From positions 1 to 23,522 of the forward strand of contig NAVB01000020.1 in assembly GCA_002179805.1 (NCBI GenBank): a stretch of DNA of 23,522 nt. The letters are read 5' to 3'. The position numbers and the translations under genes are program-made. The notes below the pieces were generated by a model, which had not been told where the DNA came from, did not search any database, and saw nothing but the letters and a program-made list of their open reading frames with translations. The stretch is from Acanthamoeba lenticulata (Eukaryota; Discosea; Longamoebia; Acanthamoebidae). Positions within the stretch are counted from its first letter, which is position 1. Every line of letters starts with the position of its first letter. Shown piece by piece: positions 19,076 to 23,522 of this stretch.

Positions 19076-20391
19076 TCACCTCTCGGAGGAAACCAGACGC
19101 ACGTCGGCCAGCTGGTCCCAGGTCAGGTTCACGGTCGTCTCAAACAGCGCCTCGCGGTCCTCCTCGGAGGCCACAAAGCTGCCATCGAGCGGGACCGCCG
19201 ACACGTTGTTGGCCCGCAAGGTCACCACCGCCGTGGCCCGGTCGTAGGCATCCACCGTCGCCTCCTGCATCATCATCACCATCATCCCCATCATCATCAT
19301 CAGCATTTCCATCTTCATCTTTATCGCCACCACCAACAACAACTACAATCACACAGGGCGGACCTTGAAGGCCGAGAAGGACGGGCCGCCGTCCTTCATC
19401 TCCAGGACCTTGTACGCGATCACGTCCCCGCGCTGCGCCAACAACACGACTTGAGTCAACATCCTCATCATCATGGTCATCAGTGTTGAAGAGGAAGAAG
19501 GAGCCCTACCCGCGGGTTCTGCTCGGCCAGCGGGAAGGCCGGGTAGTGCGAGTAGTCGCGTGGGGGCTCGCGCGGCGGCGGCGGCGCGTACGACGGGTGC
19601 GTGTCCTTCTTCCAGTCCAGCGCCGACGAGTACAACACCTGCGGCGTCTGTTGCTGCGTCTGTTGAGGCGTCGGCGACGACCAAGACGCCTGCGGCTGCG
19701 CGGCAAAGCCCGCGGCGTAGGCAAGATCGACGCCTCCCTGCGACGTGGTTGGTGTTGATGCCGTTGGTGACGGCGACGGAGCCGAGGGTGAAGGTGATGG
19801 TGATGGTCTTGTGTTGAACACGGGCGTGGGGAGGAGGCCCGGGCGGGGCGGCTGCTGCTGCTGTTGTTGTTGATGATGATGATGTTGTGGCGGGAAGGGC
19901 AAAGGCGAGGCAAAGGGTCCAGTAGGCGGAGGAGGAGGAGAAGCGAGGGGATGGCCCCAGCCTCCGCGGCCGCGGCCCGCAACGGGGCTCACTTGGCCAA
20001 AGCCGCCAGCGGGCGCGAAGCCTCGGCCTCGCCCGCGGCCCATCGGGTGGGCCTGTGGCAGCGGCGGCGGGCCGCCGACACCGACGCCCGCGCCACGGCC
20101 GCGGCCATAGCCCTGTTGCTGTTGTTGTTGTTGCTGTTGTGCCGTGGAACGACGAGGTGTGAGGCCCACCTCCTTCTTGTCGAAGCTTCAATGCGCTGGG
20201 GCGGGAAGAGGAGGGCGTCGTACCCATCGGAACTGGTCCTGCCCCGCGGGCAGCTGCGGCTGTGAGGGCGATGGAGTTGATATAGAGGAAGAAGAAGTGA
20301 AGGAAAAAGTAGTCGGAGGAGGCTTGGGCGAGGCGGCGTCCTCTGGTTTCTGGCTGGCGTCCTCCGAGCAAGAGCTCGAGTCATCGTCTGA

Positions 20392-20422
<31 letters not shown>

Positions 20423-21440
20423 GATTCGTCGTCTTCCGAACTGCTGCTACTCGACTCGTCCTCCGAGGAACTGCTGGAGCTCTCTTCATCCTCCGAGCTC
20501 GAGCTCTCGTCCTTCCTCTTCTTTTCGTCTTGGTCGGCCCCCTTGACGTCTGCTTTGTTGTTGACTTTGGTGGCGGCGGCATCCCCGTTCGCCTTCTTCT
20601 CCTTGTCGGCCTGTTGAGGCTTCTTCTCCACGCCGTTGGCTTGTTGTTGTTGCTGTTGTGGTTGTTGCTCGTGCTTCTCCTCCTTTGACTTGGCCTTGGT
20701 CGTTTCTTTCGCCGCTTCACTTTGCTTCTTGTCCTTCTGCTTCTTCGTCTGTTCTGTCTTGCTGGCCTGTTTCACTTCTTTGCCTCCATCAACGGCGGTG
20801 TCCATGACGTCCTTCCTCTGCCTCTTCTTCTGTGGCGATTTTGTAGTCTTCTTCCCATTCTACACGCGCAAGAAGAAGAGGAAGAGAAATGTGCGTGTAG
20901 CGTTGGTTGTTGGTCATGGCGGCAGGACATACTGCTGGCGAGCGCTCAAGCAAGAGAGGAGAGTGGTGCGCACCGAGGTGACAGCTGGCTGCTGCTCCCG
21001 TCTGCGTTTGAGCTGCGTACGCTGTTTTCGGATCCTGGTCGAGGAGGAGGAAGGGCTGGTGAGGATCACCAAGGAGCTTCACCATCATGATTCGTGTTAC
21101 ACGTACGTAATGACGTCGTTGTCCCTCAAAATCTCGATGGGATCGGACAGGCCCAGAGCAAATCCGTCCATTTCAAGCGTGATGCCTGGCCCGTGCAGCG
21201 TGAGTGAGATGAGACACAAATCCCAGACAAAGAGGCGATTGCACCTTCAGGGCAGTGCTTTTTAAGCTTGAATTTGTCGCGAATCACCCATGCGAGATCA
21301 TTGACCTCTCGCGCTGAGGGCGGCACCAGGAGCCACGTGCGCTGCAGGTCGCCCATGTCGAAGTCCGGGCTATGGAAGAGGAGGCGCACGCGCTGTTGGG
21401 GCAGAGCTGGCCCTGTGCTCGCCATGCGCTTCACTTCCAT
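19076..21440 (-). CDS. COIL: Coilin, Cajal-body scaffold protein
   Basis: Seven exons (complement of 21245-21440, 21107-21185, 20974-21034, 20224-20859, 19510-20175, 19364-19432, 19076-19264) join in phase to 631 residues; human coilin is 576. The N-terminal self-association domain (~17-92) is clear: RVRLLFHSPDF, RTWLLVPPSAREVNDLA, and, after splicing, ITLEMDGFALGLSD with LRDNDVIT. A basic stretch follows, then an acidic Ser/Glu/Asp tract (~200-290), then a Gln/Pro/Gly-rich part with GRGRG motifs (RG box). The C-terminal Tudor-like domain (~540-631) reads RGDVIAYKVLEM, then TVDAYDRATAVVTL and TWDQLADVRLV. Exon 4 to 5 uses a 48-nt intron ending ACAAG. The start could also be the Met at 21425. 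NOP14 follows 168 bp downstream on the same strand. Confidence 0.87.
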
Positions 21441-21504
21441 TGCCTGAACAATCTTTAGATTTCGTGACAATAAAACACCAAAAAAACAAAATTGTAAAAA
21501 AATT

Positions 21505-21926
21505 AGGGAAAAAAGGGTTGGGTTGTGGTTGCTTGGTGGCGAATCGCGTGGGGTTGGGGGTATTGGGGTCCAGGGGGATCCTGGCCTCGCCCTTGCGGGC
21601 TGGAAGCCAGGCGATTTGTTGGTTATCAGCAGAGTTTACTCTCTGCGTTCGGTTGAGTGTCTCAGCCCAGGTCTATTCCGACCCAGGCCGAACGACTCGG
21701 CGTCCCGCGAAGGATGATTCCGCGATTCGATGCACTTGTGTCTGATGACAGAGGTTCTTGCACTCTGGCGTTACTGCAAATCGGTGGTGAAATTCGAAGT
21801 AACGCAAACTCATCTTTGCAAGCACATGCACCACACCCAGCCCCAACAACTGCTCCCTCTGCTGGCTTTCATAGCCAACAAACTCGGTGACCCTTCGGTG
21901 CTTGTGGGACAAGAATGAAACTTTTT
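21505..21926 (+). ncRNA. Candidate structured non-coding RNA gene, class not identified
   Basis: The 529 bp between coilin and the omega-amidase hold no convincing protein gene but are packed with perfect inverted repeats: CCAGG/CCTGG (21570-21584), GCAGAG/CTCTGC (21629-21646), GTTCGG/CCGAAC (closing 21647-21693), GGTC/GACC (21670-21683), CAGAG/CTCTG (21749-21767), the 8-bp GCGTTACT/AGTAACGC (21768-21805), TGGCT/AGCCA (21863-21877) and CTTGT/ACAAG (21901-21913). A T5 run at 21922-21926 follows and would stop Pol III on the plus strand. GATTCGATGC at 21725 fits nine of ten positions of a Pol III B box. A-rich DNA borders both ends. I could not match it to RNase P, MRP, SRP, U3 or telomerase RNA from memory. 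Confidence 0.4.
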
Positions 21927-21969
21927 AGGAACGAAAAAAAAGATGAAAAGGAAGAAAAGAAACAACAAG

Positions 21970-23107
21970 ATGGCAGCTGCGAGGAAGTTCAGATTTGCAG
22001 GACTGCAGCTGCTGATTGGTGCTGACAAGGAGGCAAACCTTGCTCATGCACGTGACCTCATTGCCCAAGCAGTCGCTGGCGGCGCCCAGTTTGTCTCTCT
22101 GCCTGTACAACAGCTGCCCGCCCGTGTCTCTACAGAACATCCATGTTTGTGACATGAACTCTCTGTGCTGACCATCACTGCCCACACATGGAAACGCCCA
22201 ACTTCAACCAACCAACAGGAGTGCTTCAACTGTCCTTATTCCAACGCATCCTTCCCAGTCTACGCTGAGACCATCCCCGACGGGCCGTCGACGGCCATGC
22301 TGCAGGAGGCCGCTCGCCGCCACTCCATCTACCTCGTAGGCGGATCCATCCCCGAGCGCGAAGGCGAGCGCCTCTACAACACGAGCCTCGTGTTTGATCC
22401 GCAGGGCAACCTCATCGCCAAGCACCGCAAGGTGCACCTGTTTGACATCTCCGTGCCGCCAGGCGAGGGCCGTCCGGGCATCACCTTCCGCGAGTCCGAC
22501 ACGCTCTCGCCAGGCGACGACATCACCTCCTTTGCCACCGAGTGGTGCGACGTTGGACTTGGCATCTGCTACGACATGCGCTTCCCCGAGATGGCCCAAG
22601 TGCTGGCTGGCGTGCGCGGCGTCCGGCTGCTGGTCTATCCAGGCGCCTTCAACACGACCACCGGCCCGGCGCACTGGGAGCTGCTCCAGCGCGCGCGGGC
22701 CGTGGACAACCAGGTCTACGTGGCCACCGTGTCGCCTGCCCGCGACCCCGACACGTCGGCCTACCAGGCCTGGGGCCACTCCACCGTCGTTGACCCCTGG
22801 TGCTCTACGTTTTTTTTTTCATTTTCGTTCTTAATTTTATTTTTATTTAAACAAACAAACATTAATTATTTTTATTTTATATATTATTATTATTATTTTA
22901 AAAGGGGGAGCGTGGTGGCGACGACCGAGCACGGTGAGGCGATCGTGTACGCCGACATCAACCTCGACAAGGTGGACGAGGTACCTGCACACGACACTAC
23001 ACGTTTTTGCCACTTCACCTTCTGACAACACGTGACAGGTCCGCCAGATGCTTCCCGTCTCACGTCAGAAGAGGCACGACCTCTACACCGTGGCTGAGGT
23101 CCAGTAA
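21970..23107 (+). CDS. NIT2: Omega-amidase / nitrilase-like protein NIT2
   Basis: Hydrolyses alpha-ketoglutaramate and alpha-ketosuccinamate to the keto acids plus ammonia, in the cytosol or mitochondrion. Four exons (21970-22104, 22219-22799, 22905-22980, 23039-23107) give 286 residues; human NIT2 has 276. The nitrilase triad is intact: Glu46 (LPECFNCPY, formed across the first splice), Lys116 (HRKVHLF) and Cys162 ([12 protein letters not shown]). The NIT2-type stretch [13 protein letters not shown] follows the lysine. The C-terminus has VVDPWGSVVA across the second junction and ends [16 protein letters not shown], as in the family. Intron 2 is very AT-rich (ATT runs), unlike the GC-rich exons. 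The nearest upstream feature is the candidate RNA gene. Confidence 0.93.
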
Positions 23108-23141
23108 AGGCGAAAGCCAATATTTATTTAAGGAATTAAAT

Positions 23142-23165
23142 AAATAAATAAATATTTATTTATTT
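23142..23165. terminator. 24-bp AT palindrome between converging genes
   Basis: A perfect 24-bp palindrome made of AAATAA-type units lies between the omega-amidase stop and the dehydrogenase stop. AGCCAA (23115-23120) and TTGGCT (23164-23169) add outer pairing arms. It supplies AATAAA on both strands and probably serves as poly(A) signal for both genes. Confidence 0.55.
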
Positions 23166-23231
23166 GGCTCAACTCGTTCCTGGGTTCGGCTCGTCCTGCA
23201 TTCTCATGTAGTAGGTGCTCAATCCAGGTCT

Positions 23232-23522
23232 TCACTTTTCGGCAGGGTCGGCTGCATTGGGGCGCTCCATGTTGTTGAGCTTCTCGAGGGCCAGTTGGAG
23301 GGCGTGGGTGCCCTTGCGGCCGTGTCCCTGCGCAGCGACCGCGGCGTAGAGCTGGTGGGCCAGCGCCAGGCCCGGCAGGCTCAGCCGCATCCGCTCGGCC
23401 TCACGCAGTGCGATGCCCATGTCTGCCTCACAGGGTCAGCAGCCATCCACTCGCGCGCGCGTGTGTCGTGTCGTGTCGTGTCGTGTCGTGTCGTGTCGTG
23501 TCGTGTCGTGTCGTGTCGTGTC
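23232..23522 (-). CDS. 3-hydroxyisobutyrate-dehydrogenase-like oxidoreductase, C-terminal exon, partial
   Basis: Only the last exon (complement of 23232-23422) and part of the preceding intron are in the window. The exon encodes 63 residues including [17 protein letters not shown] and [17 protein letters not shown], the closing helices of the all-alpha NAD-binding domain of the beta-hydroxyacid dehydrogenase family (HIBADH, tartronate-semialdehyde reductase, GLYR1-like). These enzymes oxidise short beta-hydroxyacids with NAD(P)+. The catalytic Lys region and the Rossmann domain lie outside the window, so the exact member cannot be told. The acceptor ...GGCAG at 23423 fits phase 1. Confidence 0.8.
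23452..23522. repeat. GTGTC pentanucleotide microsatellite, at least 12 copies
   Basis: Twelve perfect GTGTC units fill 23463-23522 and run off the window end, preceded by a CGCGCGCG block. It lies in the last intron of the dehydrogenase-like gene. The CG block plus GTGTC tract is the same composite seen in P450 introns 3, 5 and 7. Confidence 0.9.

Noticed and set aside
21440..21745. 101-codon plus-strand open frame in the coilin-NIT2 gap
   Set aside because: No recognisable family, no splice context, and it overlaps many perfect hairpins. Treated as non-coding.
21781..21800. Short likeness to SSU rRNA (GGTGGTGAAATTCG resembles the conserved GAGGTGAAATTC region)
   Set aside because: The match is only about ten bases and the flanks do not follow rRNA, so no mitochondrial or nuclear rRNA fragment is claimed.
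23463..23522. CRISPR-like regular repeat
   Set aside because: It is an uninterrupted pentanucleotide microsatellite without spacers, inside a eukaryotic intron.

Overview
The window looks like nuclear DNA of an amoebozoan, most likely Acanthamoeba or a close relative. Four things point there: GC-rich exons with strong third-position G/C bias; many short introns (36-134 nt); a 119-nt 5S rRNA gene of the Acanthamoeba type (recalled, not searched); and an F-box protein with the 'NGCPWD' ankyrin-type repeats common in amoebae and their giant viruses. Exon models were built by hand. For nearly every multi-exon gene the splice phases close and the joined product matches its family from end to end.

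Layout. 1-399: last exon(s) of a possible beta-propeller protein (+). 769-1365: intronless Rac GTPase (+). 1491-2490: small multi-pass membrane protein ending in a KKxx signal (-). 2616-6103: ten-exon Dicer with platform, PAZ, two RNase III domains and a dsRBD but no helicase (-). 6449-8152: polypyrimidine-tract-binding protein (+), divergent from Dicer. 8777-9471: second, altered Rac copy (-), an inverted duplicate of the first that keeps its promoter and 3' flank. 9742-10605: F-box/ankyrin-type protein (+). 10759-12876: nine-exon cytochrome P450 (-), its introns filled with GTGTC/CG/CA simple sequence. 13095-13213: 5S rRNA (-). 13340-14186: AIG1/ADTRP-family hydrolase (+). 14362-14432: tRNA-Gly(GCC) (+). 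14585-18907: thirteen-exon NOP14 (-). 19076-21440: seven-exon coilin (-). About 21500-21926: an intergenic stretch rich in hairpins ending in a T5 run, a candidate structured RNA gene. 21970-23107: NIT2-type omega-amidase (+). 23232 to the window end: C-terminus of a 3-hydroxyisobutyrate-dehydrogenase-like enzyme (-).

Much of the content concerns RNA: Dicer, PTB, NOP14, coilin, 5S rRNA, tRNA and a possible further ncRNA. Coilin and NOP14 lie in tandem on one strand, and Dicer and PTB share a 345-bp divergent promoter. I do not claim co-regulation. The most notable points are the compact helicase-less Dicer, the second Rac copy with effector-region changes and an intron at switch I, the 31-bp dyad kept in both Rac promoters, the shared repeat content of the P450 introns, four well-supported GC-AG introns, and the structured intergenic RNA candidate.
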